This document shows positions 1 to 7,303 of a stretch of DNA of 10,026 nucleotides, piece after piece. A program made the position numbers and the translations under genes. The stretch is taken from positions 471 to 10,496 of the forward strand of contig DOTV01000132.1 of NCBI GenBank assembly GCA_003520925.1, read 5' to 3'. The notes beneath the pieces were generated by a model. It made no database searches, was not told the origin of the DNA, and worked only from the letters and a program-made list of their open reading frames with translations. This DNA is from Bacteroidales bacterium. Lineage in GTDB: Bacteria; Bacteroidota; Bacteroidia; Bacteroidales; VadinHA17. The first letter of the stretch is position 1. Every line of letters begins with the position of its first letter.

Positions 1-279
1 ATTCCCAAAACAGGATTTATAATGATCCTGACAGGTATAATGCTGATACTGGCAAGCATAAGCATCATAACAAAGAAATTTGTCAAAATTTCGACTTTAC
101 TTCTTGCAATGCTACTTTTTGTTTTTATTGTCACTATACATTTACCGCATCTTATAAACGGCGTCGACACCACTACCACCCTGATTGCTCTATTAAAGGA
201 CGTATCTCTGATGGGTGGCTCACTTATGATAGCCGGCATATATTCTGAGAAAGAAAATCTGGTTAAAAACAGGTCATAA
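1..279 (+). CDS. DoxX-like membrane protein, 3' fragment
   Basis: This is the C-terminal part of a small integral membrane protein. The reading frame is open to base 1, so the ATG at 22 is probably internal and the real start lies left of the window. The visible 92 residues hold about three hydrophobic segments and end in a short charged tail. The segment LKDVSLMGGSLMIAG near the C-terminus, and the preceding HLPHL motif at a membrane edge, resemble the last two helices of DoxX-family proteins. That family is loosely tied to redox or quinone-linked membrane functions, and its biochemical role is mostly unknown. The stop is 18 bases before sco on the same strand, so co-transcription with the oxidase genes is likely. 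The family call rests on pattern memory over a fragment and is moderate; no function is claimed. Confidence 0.6.
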   Translation: MPKTGFIMILTGIMLILASISIITKKFVKISTLLLAMLLFVFIVTIHLPHLINGVDTTTTLIALLKDVSLMGGSLMIAGIYSEKENLVKNRS

Positions 280-297
280 TAATTATTGCACGTATCA

Positions 298-1086
298 ATG
301 AGTCAATTTAAACTGTTTCTTGCACTTGCCCTTTTCCTGACATGTACTAAATCCTATACTCAAACCACACTGTTCAACCAGCAGATGCAAATAGGATTTG
401 AAGAAAAGCAGGGACAATATGCAGATCTGACCACAAAGCTGGTCAATGAGTCAGGTGATACTATACTTCTCAAGGAAGTTTTAAACAAACCAACTATTCT
501 GAATCTGGTTTATTTTAATTGCCCTGGGACCTGCAGCCCTTTGATGTGGGGGATCTCCAAATTCATTGATCAGGTCGATCTCAAGCTTGGCAAAGACTAC
601 GATGTTATTACTATCAGCTTCGATCCAACCGAAAGGATTGACCTGGGAATTAAGAAAAAAGCCAGTTATTTAAGTACGATGAAGGACAAGGAGTCGGCAA
701 AAGAGTGGCGTTTTTTTGTTTCTGACAGCACAAACATTTCCAAATTAACAAAATCCGTTGGATTCAACTATGAAAAGGTCAATGATCAATATGTTCATCC
801 AACAGGACTTATAGCGCTTGCTTCTGACGGAAAGATAGTACGTTACCTCAGAGGCATTGACTTTTTACCCTTCGATATTAAAATCACGATGGTTGAAGCA
901 GCAGAAGGTAAGATAGGTCCCAGCATAAACAGGCTGCTTGCAATTTGTTATTCCTATGATGATCAGGGTAATCAGTTTGTTTTTAATGTGACCAGGGTTG
1001 CAGCAATAGTGATTATGTTTTTTGTAGTCGTGATATTTCTGGTTCTGGCATTTTCCAGGGCAATATTTAAAAGGAAGGCAAAATAG
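298..1086 (+). CDS. sco: SCO/SenC copper chaperone for cytochrome oxidase
   Basis: SCO proteins bind copper outside the cytoplasmic membrane and help assemble the CuA centre of cytochrome oxidase, through metal delivery, thiol reduction or both. The 262-residue product has an N-terminal hydrophobic signal or anchor (residues 5-16) and a thioredoxin-like domain with the copper-binding CPGTC motif (Cys75, Cys79). The strand ending SFDPTE and the conserved distal histidine (His167, in VHPTG) are also present, so all three expected copper ligands are there. A second hydrophobic helix at about 233-252 with a basic tail anchors the C-terminus, an extension common in Bacteroidota SCO proteins. The ATG at 298 is preferred over an in-frame TTG at 286, because it puts the signal sequence right at the N-terminus; no clear ribosome-binding site supports either. 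It abuts coxA directly, which fits a chaperone for that oxidase. Confidence 0.92.
   Translation: MSQFKLFLALALFLTCTKSYTQTTLFNQQMQIGFEEKQGQYADLTTKLVNESGDTILLKEVLNKPTILNLVYFNCPGTCSPLMWGISKFIDQVDLKLGKDYDVITISFDPTERIDLGIKKKASYLSTMKDKESAKEWRFFVSDSTNISKLTKSVGFNYEKVNDQYVHPTGLIALASDGKIVRYLRGIDFLPFDIKITMVEAAEGKIGPSINRLLAICYSYDDQGNQFVFNVTRVAAIVIMFFVVVIFLVLAFSRAIFKRKAK
1071..1078 (+). promoter_or_regulatory. Shine-Dalgarno-like site of coxA
   Basis: AAGGAAGG lies 8 bases before the coxA ATG, inside the last codons of sco. It is one of the few purine-rich sites at good spacing in this window; most other starts lack one. It supports the coxA start at 1087 and suggests separate ribosome entry rather than coupling alone. 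It could also be chance, because the codons encode the basic C-terminal tail of SCO. Confidence 0.5.
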
Positions 1087-2700
1087 ATGAATACTCAGAA
1101 AGAGTTTGGAGAGCCCGGCTATCTTGATTATAAGGGAAGATACAAAGGTCTTTTCTCCTGGATTTTTTCCACCGACCACAAGAGGATAGGCTTATTATAC
1201 CTGTTTTCAATACTGTCGCTCTTTGCAATAGGAGCCACCCTGGGTTTATTGATGAAATTTGAACTTATTGCCCCGGGCAAAACCATAATGGGCCCTCAGG
1301 CCTATAATGCTTTCTTCACCCTCCATGGGATTGTTATGATATTTGCCGTTGTCATACCAGGGTTGCCTGCCGTATTTGGTAATTTTCTTCTACCTATAAT
1401 GATCGGGGCAAAAGATGTTGCATTTCCAAAACTCAATCTTTTTTCCTGGTATTTGTATGTAACAGGTGTAGTTCTGGTTATTATTTCCCAGTTTGCAGGA
1501 GACGGACCTCCTGATACAGGATGGACATTTTATGCGCCATACAGCTTCAGAACTACCGGCACCATGCTCCCGGCGGTATTTGGTGCATTTGTTCTGGGTT
1601 TTTCATCGATTCTTACAGGTTTGAACTTCCTTGTAACAATACACAGAATGCGTGCACCGGGTATGACATGGCTTAAAATGCCATTATTCCCCTGGTCGCT
1701 CTATGCTACCGCATGGGTCCAACTGCTTGCAACTCCGATCATTGGAATAACCCTCCTGATGGTTGTTGCCGAAAGAACATTGCATATCGGATTTTTCGAC
1801 CCTTCACTGGGCGGTGATCCACTTTTGTATCAGCATCTGTTCTGGACTTACAGTCATCCGGCAGTCTATATTATGATATTACCTGCCATGGGAGCAATAT
1901 CTGAGATCATAACCACTTTCTCACACAAAACAATATTCGGCTATAAATTCATGGTTGTTTCTGTCCTGGCGATTGCTTTTGTCGGCTATTTCGTCTGGGG
2001 ACACCATATGTTCACTTCCGGAATGAGCGGAACAGCACTTTATACTTTTTCCCTCCTGACTTTTCTTGTTGCTATCCCCAGCGCAATAAAAGTATTCAAC
2101 TGGATATCGACAATGCACAAGGGTTCCATTGATCTTCAGACTCCATTCTACTGGGCAATAGCTTTTATATTTGTATTCATGATCGGCGGGTTTTCAGGAC
2201 TTATCCTTGGTTCACTTGCAGCAAATGTGCATCTGCATAATACCAATTTTGTTGTTGCTCATTTTCATTTTATAGTATTCGGCGGTACCGGGTTTGCTTT
2301 TTTCGGAGCGATGCATTACTGGTTTCCAAAAATTACCGGAAAAATGTATGATAAAACATGGGCCAACATAGGTCTGATTCTCTTTTTCATTGGATTCATA
2401 ACCCTGTATGGTCCGATGTTTTACCTTGGATTTAAAGGGATGCCAAGAAGGTATTTCGATTATGATGAAGTATTTCATGCCGGTAACATTATCTCAACCA
2501 TGGGGTCCTGGGTTTTGTATTCCGGACTTGCAATTATTATTATTAATCTGTTTGCTTCATTAAAAGGCGGAGCAAAGGCTCCTTCTGATCCCTGGGGAGG
2601 AAAGACTCTGGAATGGACAATTCCTTCACCTCCGCCTGTTGAGAATTTTACTGAAACTCCTGTAGTTACAAAGGGACCTTACGACTATAAACAAGTATGA
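1087..2700 (+). CDS. coxA: Cytochrome c oxidase subunit I, heme-copper type A2
   Basis: This is the catalytic subunit: it reduces oxygen to water at the heme a3/CuB site and pumps protons across the cytoplasmic membrane. The 537 residues match the usual length for 12 transmembrane helices. Visible ligands are His80 and His394 for heme a, His392 for heme a3, and His257, His306 and His307 for CuB. Tyr261 is placed to crosslink to His257. Helix VI reads YSHPAVY (255-261), not the HPEVY of A1 enzymes: the glutamate is Ala259 and the Tyr255-Ser256 pair is present, the signature of A2 oxidases such as the Rhodothermus marinus caa3 enzyme. Lys335 fits the K-channel lysine, and Asp110 in GAKDVAFP fits the D-channel entrance. 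The C-terminal DPWGGKTLEW and SPPP motifs are typical. The stop overlaps the coxC start by 4 bases. Confidence 0.98.
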   Translation: MNTQKEFGEPGYLDYKGRYKGLFSWIFSTDHKRIGLLYLFSILSLFAIGATLGLLMKFELIAPGKTIMGPQAYNAFFTLHGIVMIFAVVIPGLPAVFGNFLLPIMIGAKDVAFPKLNLFSWYLYVTGVVLVIISQFAGDGPPDTGWTFYAPYSFRTTGTMLPAVFGAFVLGFSSILTGLNFLVTIHRMRAPGMTWLKMPLFPWSLYATAWVQLLATPIIGITLLMVVAERTLHIGFFDPSLGGDPLLYQHLFWTYSHPAVYIMILPAMGAISEIITTFSHKTIFGYKFMVVSVLAIAFVGYFVWGHHMFTSGMSGTALYTFSLLTFLVAIPSAIKVFNWISTMHKGSIDLQTPFYWAIAFIFVFMIGGFSGLILGSLAANVHLHNTNFVVAHFHFIVFGGTGFAFFGAMHYWFPKITGKMYDKTWANIGLILFFIGFITLYGPMFYLGFKGMPRRYFDYDEVFHAGNIISTMGSWVLYSGLAIIIINLFASLKGGAKAPSDPWGGKTLEWTIPSPPPVENFTETPVVTKGPYDYKQV

Positions 2701-3299
2701 CAGCAGAGATACATCGCGACGATCTGGCATCCAAAACAGGAATGTGGTTATTCCTGTTTACCGAAATGCTGTTATTTGGAGGTTTGTTCGTTGTATATAC
2801 AGTTTACAGGTATAGAAATCCTCAGGCATTTCATCTTGCAGCTGAAGAGTTAAGTGTTTTTATCGGGACAATAAATACAATTATTCTGCTGGTGAGCAGT
2901 ACGACAATCGCAATGTCCATTACTGCGATTCAAAAGAAAAACAAGAAGCTTGCTCTTATGCTCATTGGCATTACAATACTCCTGGGATTGGCTTTCCTGG
3001 CAAACAAATACTTTGAATGGGGCAGTCATATCAGGGAACATATTTACCCCGGGTCCCCGGTATTAACTCTTCGGGGCCATGGGGATGTTCTTTTTTATGG
3101 TTTGTACTTTTTTATGACCGGGCTCCATGCACTACATATCATTATCGGACTTGTCTTTATCGGTTTCATAGCATCAAAAATTATGAGAAACAAAATTGAC
3201 TCGGGAAATTATGTTTTGCTTGAAAACAGCGGCCTTTACTGGCATCTGGTTGACCTGATATGGATATTTCTGTTTCCTTTATTTTATCTTATCACTTAA
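2697..3299 (+). CDS. coxC: Cytochrome c oxidase subunit III
   Basis: This membrane subunit stabilises subunit I and helps sustain proton uptake. The 200-residue protein has about five predicted helices, the short bacterial form that lacks the first two helices of the mitochondrial-type protein. Family marks are Glu23 in FTEMLLFGGLF, KYFEW around residue 105, the histidine-rich TGLHALHIIIG segment near 141-151, and the C-terminal YWHLVDLIWIFLFPLFYL helix. Its ATG overlaps the coxA stop as ATGA (2697-2700), so translational coupling is likely and keeps the two products in step. The next gene begins 14 bases after its stop. Confidence 0.95.
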   Translation: MTAEIHRDDLASKTGMWLFLFTEMLLFGGLFVVYTVYRYRNPQAFHLAAEELSVFIGTINTIILLVSSTTIAMSITAIQKKNKKLALMLIGITILLGLAFLANKYFEWGSHIREHIYPGSPVLTLRGHGDVLFYGLYFFMTGLHALHIIIGLVFIGFIASKIMRNKIDSGNYVLLENSGLYWHLVDLIWIFLFPLFYLIT

Positions 3300-3313
3300 T
3301 TTTGGCGGCAAGA

Positions 3314-3598
3314 ATGGAGAATGAAACGAATCATATTATTCCTTACAGAACTTATCTCTATGTACTGGCAGGTCTGATAGTTGCGACATTGACATCAGTA
3401 GCTGTGACACAGATTTCGCTGGGTACGCTTACAGTCGCAATCGCTCTTTTTATAGCCGCTCTTAAATCATCATTTGTTTTACGGATCTTCATGCATCTTA
3501 AATATGAAAACAGGATGTTTTCAGCAGCAGTAATAGCTGTTACCATGCTCATTGCCGTCGTAATAATAATAACTCTTCTGGATTACCTTTTTAGATAA
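3314..3598 (+). CDS. coxD: Cytochrome c oxidase subunit IV (prokaryotic type)
   Basis: This is a 94-residue, three-helix membrane protein of the prokaryotic subunit IV family, an accessory oxidase subunit without redox cofactors. The diagnostic stretch is KSSFVLRIFMHLKYENRMF (residues 51-69), the family's conserved FMHLKYE region between the second and third helices. The frame is open further upstream, to a start near 3260, but that would overlap coxC by 40 bases and add an atypical extension. The ATG at 3314 gives the usual charged N-terminus (MENETNHIIPYRTYL) and a 14-base gap after coxC. Only a weak GGCGG lies upstream. coxB follows after 5 bases. Confidence 0.92.
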   Translation: MENETNHIIPYRTYLYVLAGLIVATLTSVAVTQISLGTLTVAIALFIAALKSSFVLRIFMHLKYENRMFSAAVIAVTMLIAVVIIITLLDYLFR

Positions 3599-3603
3599 CA
3601 AGT

Positions 3604-4554
3604 ATGTATTCAACCACTGCAACGGATGCTTCAAATTTTGTGTCCACCTTCAATACATCATTTTACTTTATTGCAGGTATATCACTGTTATTGCTGATAG
3701 GGCTTACTGTAATTATGCTCTATTTTGTTTTCAGGTATAATAACAAAAAAAATAAAGTTGCTGTCCAGAATGAAGGGAACACCCGCCTGGAGATTATATG
3801 GACCGTCATTCCCATTCTTCTGGCTATTGCAATGTTCTACTATGGCTGGGCAGGGTGGAAACCAATGAACAAGGCCCCGAAAGATGCTCTTAAAATAACC
3901 AGTGTAGCCAGGATGTGGAGCTTTTCTTTTCAATATGAAAACGGAAAGCAGAGCCCCGATCTTGTTATTCCGGTAAATACTCCTGTAAAGTTAAATTTAG
4001 TCTCCCTGGATGTTATCCATAGTATTTTTATCCCTGCGTTCAGGGTAAAATCAGACATGGTACCAGGAAGAGAAAAGATGATGTGGTTTCTTCCCCAGAC
4101 AGTTGGTGATTTTGATCTTTATTGCTCAGAATATTGCGGTTTAAGGCACTCCTATATGAATGCAACTGTCAAAGTCCTTTCAAACGAAGACTATACTTCA
4201 TGGTATGCTGATTCATCAAAAGTTATCACAGCAACCGAAGAGTCGGTGCCCGGTGCTGAAGGGCTGAAAATAATGATTAACCAGGGTTGTAATGCCTGCC
4301 ATTCTTCAGACGGGACCAAAATCGTTGGTCCAAGTTACATGAATCTCTATGGAGAAAAACAGGTTGTGATAAGAGAGGGAAAAGAGGTTACAGTTACAGT
4401 GGACGATGAATATATCAAGCGTGCCATAAATGATCCCAATTCAGAAATTGTAAAAGGATATCCGAAGGGACTCATGCAGAGTTATAAAGCAACATTGAGT
4501 GATGATGACATTTCAAAGATCATTGAATATATGAAATCGCTTAATGACAAGTAG
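3604..4554 (+). CDS. coxB: Cytochrome c oxidase subunit II with fused cytochrome c domain (caa3 type)
   Basis: This subunit accepts electrons and passes them to heme a in CoxA. The 316 residues comprise two membrane helices (about 20-44 and 63-82, the second starting RLEIIWTVIP), an outward-facing CuA domain, and a C-terminal class I cytochrome c domain. CuA ligands are complete: His139, then Cys174, Glu176, Cys178, His182 and Met185 in CSEYCGLRHSYM. The heme-binding CNACH motif is at 229-233. Met291 in GLMQSYKATLSD is the likely sixth ligand, followed by Gln where Pro is usual. The fusion defines a caa3-type oxidase that needs no separate cytochrome c. There is no obvious lipobox. It lies after coxD instead of before coxA, the more common place. 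It starts 5 bases after coxD and overlaps ctaB by 11 bases. Confidence 0.97.
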   Translation: MYSTTATDASNFVSTFNTSFYFIAGISLLLLIGLTVIMLYFVFRYNNKKNKVAVQNEGNTRLEIIWTVIPILLAIAMFYYGWAGWKPMNKAPKDALKITSVARMWSFSFQYENGKQSPDLVIPVNTPVKLNLVSLDVIHSIFIPAFRVKSDMVPGREKMMWFLPQTVGDFDLYCSEYCGLRHSYMNATVKVLSNEDYTSWYADSSKVITATEESVPGAEGLKIMINQGCNACHSSDGTKIVGPSYMNLYGEKQVVIREGKEVTVTVDDEYIKRAINDPNSEIVKGYPKGLMQSYKATLSDDDISKIIEYMKSLNDK

Positions 4555-5419
4555 CCCGGGAAATAAACTCAAGTATTACCTGCAACTATGTAAGCTGAAA
4601 ATAATGATTCCGGTAAGCCTTACAGGCTTCACCGGATATTTTATTTTTGATCCGCGTCTTTCATTTAAAATAGTAAGTGTCAGTATCGGGATACTTTTTC
4701 TGGCAATTTCTGCATCTGTTCTTAACCAGATCCAGGAAACTGGCTCTGACAGGAAAATGGAAAGGACTCAAAAACGGCCACTTCCATCAGGAAATATCAA
4801 ACCACGCCAGGCACTATTATTTTTCTCCTGGAATCTTTTTGCAGGTATGGCTCTCGTATATTTATCTGGAAATCTTACAGCGGTTCTCATTGGCTTAATT
4901 GCAATTGCATGGTATAATGGAATATATACTTATGCTAAGAAATTAACCGCGTTTGCGGTGGTTCCGGGGGCACTGACAGGAGTATTCCCTCCTCTGATCG
5001 GATGGGTGGCCGCCGGAGGAGGTCTTTGGGATAAACCTATCATTTTTCTTGAATTTCTCTTTTTTACAGGGCAGATTCCGCACTTCTGGCTTCTCATTCT
5101 GAAATATGGTGAGGAGTACGCAAATGCCGGCCTGCCAAGCCTTACAAGAATTATGAACAGAACCCAGATCGGGCGGCTCACTTTTACCTGGATCCTAACT
5201 TCTGTGATTGCAGCAATCTTCCTGTGTTATTTTGAAATAATTCAAACCAAATTGATAGTTGGTATTCTGTTGATAGCATCAGGAATTCTAATATGGCAGT
5301 TCTCAGAATTAATAAGACAATCCGGCAATAAGAATTTATACAGGAAATATTCAATACTCCTTGATTCTTACTTTCTTCTGGTGCTGATCCTGCTGATCTC
5401 TGACAGGATAATACTGTAA
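4544..5419 (+). CDS. ctaB: Protoheme IX farnesyltransferase (heme O synthase)
   Basis: CtaB transfers a farnesyl group from farnesyl diphosphate to heme B, making heme O, the precursor of heme A for the oxidase. The 291-residue membrane protein belongs to the UbiA prenyltransferase family and has about eight to nine hydrophobic helices. The first acidic motif runs from Asn61 through Glu65 and Asp69 to RTQKRPLPSG (74-83), the classic heme O synthase pattern. The loop YTYAKKLTAFAVVPGALTG and PPLIGW (149-154) also match. The second acidic loop is less standard: after TGQIPHFW it reads KYGEEYANAGLPSL, with Glu-Glu where Asp-Tyr is usual. The start overlaps the end of coxB by 11 bases. Heme A synthase (ctaA) is not in this window and must be encoded elsewhere. 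This is the last gene of the plus-strand cluster. Confidence 0.95.
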   Translation: MTSSPGNKLKYYLQLCKLKIMIPVSLTGFTGYFIFDPRLSFKIVSVSIGILFLAISASVLNQIQETGSDRKMERTQKRPLPSGNIKPRQALLFFSWNLFAGMALVYLSGNLTAVLIGLIAIAWYNGIYTYAKKLTAFAVVPGALTGVFPPLIGWVAAGGGLWDKPIIFLEFLFFTGQIPHFWLLILKYGEEYANAGLPSLTRIMNRTQIGRLTFTWILTSVIAAIFLCYFEIIQTKLIVGILLIASGILIWQFSELIRQSGNKNLYRKYSILLDSYFLLVLILLISDRIIL

Positions 5420-5427
5420 CGGCCGGA

Positions 5428-5471
5428 GATGATTACATTCAGTGGCAAATCATCATTTAAACAGATGATTT
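5428..5471. terminator. Possible bidirectional terminator at the convergent junction
   Basis: The 33-base gap between the ctaB and actF stops, plus the last codons of actF, holds GATGATT (5428-5434), AAATCATC (5447-5454) and GATGATTT (5464-5471). The middle arm can pair with either flank: an 8-base stem with a 9-base loop on the right, or a 7-base stem with a 13-base loop on the left. The stems are AT-rich and no T-run follows on either strand, so this is not a canonical intrinsic terminator. The position suggests a role in ending both transcripts. This is inference. Confidence 0.3.
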
Positions 5472-6634
5472 ATGCTTTCATCCAGATATGGATGATTCGG
5501 AGGTATTAATTTAGCTTTACTGAGTGAAACTCCAACTACTAAAGAAAATAATCCGGCGTACCCAAGGAACAAACCTGCTTCAATCCACCCAAATCTTAAC
5601 GAGCCGGTTGTTCCGGGAATCACCTGACCAAAAAGGTCAAGGTACTGGCCGATTATCAGGAATAATATAACAGCAGTAATCACAGTCATATTCCTGCTGG
5701 TTTTCACAGGAAGCAAAATAAGGAAGGGGATTGCCCAGTTACTAATTATCTCGAGGAAAAAGAGAACTTTCCATCCTTCCTTCCATCGAACGAAATAATA
5801 GATTGTTTCTTCAGGAATATTTCCATACCAGATTATCATAAACTGGGCAAACCAGAAGTATCCCCATACTATCGAAAGCATGAAGATATATCTTGCCAGG
5901 TCATGCAGATGGTATTTATTGATAAAAGGGAAATGCCCCTCTTTATAAAGCACAAATATTATAAGTGCTAAGATTGATACGCCATGCAGAAAAGAGGCAA
6001 CAACATTTTTAAGTGCGAAAATGGTACTGTACCAGTGAACATCGATGGACATAATCCAGTCAAATGCCGCAAGGGAAAAGGTAATTGCAAAAACAAAAAT
6101 AAAGATTTTTGAGTATAGCTCACTCTTATTGAATAACGATAGGATCTCTTTCTGATTGGTTGGATCAGTCTGATCTTCCTTAATAGATATTCTCCTTAAA
6201 ATACTTGTTAAAATGACCCATAATGCAAAATAGATCAGCATCCGGGCAAAGAAGAAGGGGACATTCAGGAATGGTAATTTGTGCTGCAATAACTGATCAT
6301 TTGGAATAGCTCCCTTATCTGACCAGTGATAAAGGTCGCTAAGTCCAAAAAAGATCAGCAGAAAGAAAACTGCTGCAAACGGAATATAGGCTGTCATAGC
6401 TTCAGGCACGCGTTTGAAAGCAGCTGACCATCCCGACTGGGAAATACTCTGAAGCGCCAGAAAAAATGCAGCTCCCATGGCCAGCGATAAAAAATAATAA
6501 TTTACTATTAAATAATTGGCCCAGGTCCTCTCAGGATCAGTTAATACACCAAATAAAAAAGTACAAGCACCAATAATTATTAATGTCAGGGTAATTATTC
6601 TGAAGGTTCTGGATAATTTTGTCTGGTCCTCCAT
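5453..6634 (-). CDS. actF: Alternative complex III membrane subunit ActF
   Basis: ActF is one of two large membrane subunits of ACIII (menaquinol:electron-acceptor oxidoreductase). It is related to ActC in fold and is often annotated as quinol:cytochrome c oxidoreductase quinone-binding subunit 2. From the ATG at 6634 the protein has 393 residues and about ten predicted helices. Recognisable conserved segments are FDWIMSIDVHWYSTIF (191-206) and FMIIWYGNIPEETIYY (265-280), both characteristic of the family. The frame extends back to a TTG at 6670, but the ATG is preferred: it is preceded by AAAAAAGG and gives a short polar N-terminus before the first helix. It is the last gene of the minus-strand operon, 57 bases after actE (the longest gap in that operon), and converges with ctaB. 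Confidence 0.93.
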   Translation of the reverse strand: MEDQTKLSRTFRIITLTLIIIGACTFLFGVLTDPERTWANYLIVNYYFLSLAMGAAFFLALQSISQSGWSAAFKRVPEAMTAYIPFAAVFFLLIFFGLSDLYHWSDKGAIPNDQLLQHKLPFLNVPFFFARMLIYFALWVILTSILRRISIKEDQTDPTNQKEILSLFNKSELYSKIFIFVFAITFSLAAFDWIMSIDVHWYSTIFALKNVVASFLHGVSILALIIFVLYKEGHFPFINKYHLHDLARYIFMLSIVWGYFWFAQFMIIWYGNIPEETIYYFVRWKEGWKVLFFLEIISNWAIPFLILLPVKTSRNMTVITAVILFLIIGQYLDLFGQVIPGTTGSLRFGWIEAGLFLGYAGLFSLVVGVSLSKAKLIPPNHPYLDESINHLFK

Positions 6635-6691
6635 TATTTTGCCTTTTTTATTAGAATAATGTTCTGTCAATCTCCCGGTACCCTTCCATAG

Positions 6692-7303
6692 CTATTTCCC
6701 GATCCCACCGGCGGATGAAGTTTCCTTTACTTTTACCTGAAGCTCCCTGATGTGTAAAACAACTTTCCATCTGTCTTCTGTCCTTATCTGTGATCCATGT
6801 GCTCCCATCGATCCAAATCCAAGTGTTATACTATGAAAAATCTCTCCATCTTTCAGATTTTCTGCAGCACTTCCTGTCAGATTACGGGGTTTTAAAGGAT
6901 AGAGACCGCTGGTAAACAGATTTCCATCACCTTCACCTTTATCACCATGACATCCTGTACAAAATGCCGAATAAACCGCTTTCCCTCTTGACAACGATCC
7001 GGCTGTCGGGGATTCAGGATTTTTGAGCTCTTTTCCTGCAAGCATGCGTGATTCCGGATCAATTGTAAAATTGAAGGGAGTAAAATCCCGTGGAACACTA
7101 CCGGTAACCGGGACTCTCATAGTCAAACCATCTTTGAAATTTGGATTTTTTGAAAAAGTCTCATAAGCAGTGGAGTAAAACATGTCAGGAAAATAATCCC
7201 ATCCCGTGCTGTTCCTGTTCCTGTCGCAACTGGTAAAAAATACTGCAATGAGAAGCAAAAAAACTGCTTTGACAATTTCTGCGGATATATAGCTTTTATT
7301 CAT
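6692..7303 (-). CDS. actE: Alternative complex III monoheme cytochrome c lipoprotein ActE
   Basis: ActE is the single-heme cytochrome c of ACIII, thought to pass electrons out of the complex to the oxidase or another carrier. The 203-residue product has an N-terminal hydrophobic signal (about 11-23) ending in FTSC, so Cys26 is a plausible lipid-anchored cysteine, although the lipobox is weak. The heme motif CTGCH is at 115-119. Met166 in GFGSMGAHGSQI is the likely axial ligand, followed by Gly where Pro is usual in these domains. The family ending EDRWKVVLHIRELQ (176-189) is clear. Its ATG overlaps the actD stop by 4 bases (7300-7303), indicating coupled translation. Confidence 0.94.
   Translation of the reverse strand: MNKSYISAEIVKAVFLLLIAVFFTSCDRNRNSTGWDYFPDMFYSTAYETFSKNPNFKDGLTMRVPVTGSVPRDFTPFNFTIDPESRMLAGKELKNPESPTAGSLSRGKAVYSAFCTGCHGDKGEGDGNLFTSGLYPLKPRNLTGSAAENLKDGEIFHSITLGFGSMGAHGSQIRTEDRWKVVLHIRELQVKVKETSSAGGIGK

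Noticed and set aside
865..1179. 104-codon open frame on the minus strand across the sco-coxA junction
   Set aside because: It lies antisense to two clearly conserved genes, is rich in Cys, His and Lys with no domain pattern, and is best explained as a shadow frame.
3260..3313. Longer N-terminus for coxD starting inside coxC
   Set aside because: It would overlap coxC by 40 bases and add an atypical 18-residue extension; the ATG at 3314 gives a normal subunit IV start.
6635..6670. TTG start for actF, 12 codons upstream of the ATG
   Set aside because: The ATG at 6634 has a better-placed purine-rich upstream sequence and a typical short N-terminus; the extra residues show no family pattern.
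6649..6670. TTGACA-like promoter element on the minus strand before actF
   Set aside because: No matching -10 element is seen at proper spacing, no Bacteroidota TAnnTTTG box follows, and actF appears to be co-transcribed with actE.
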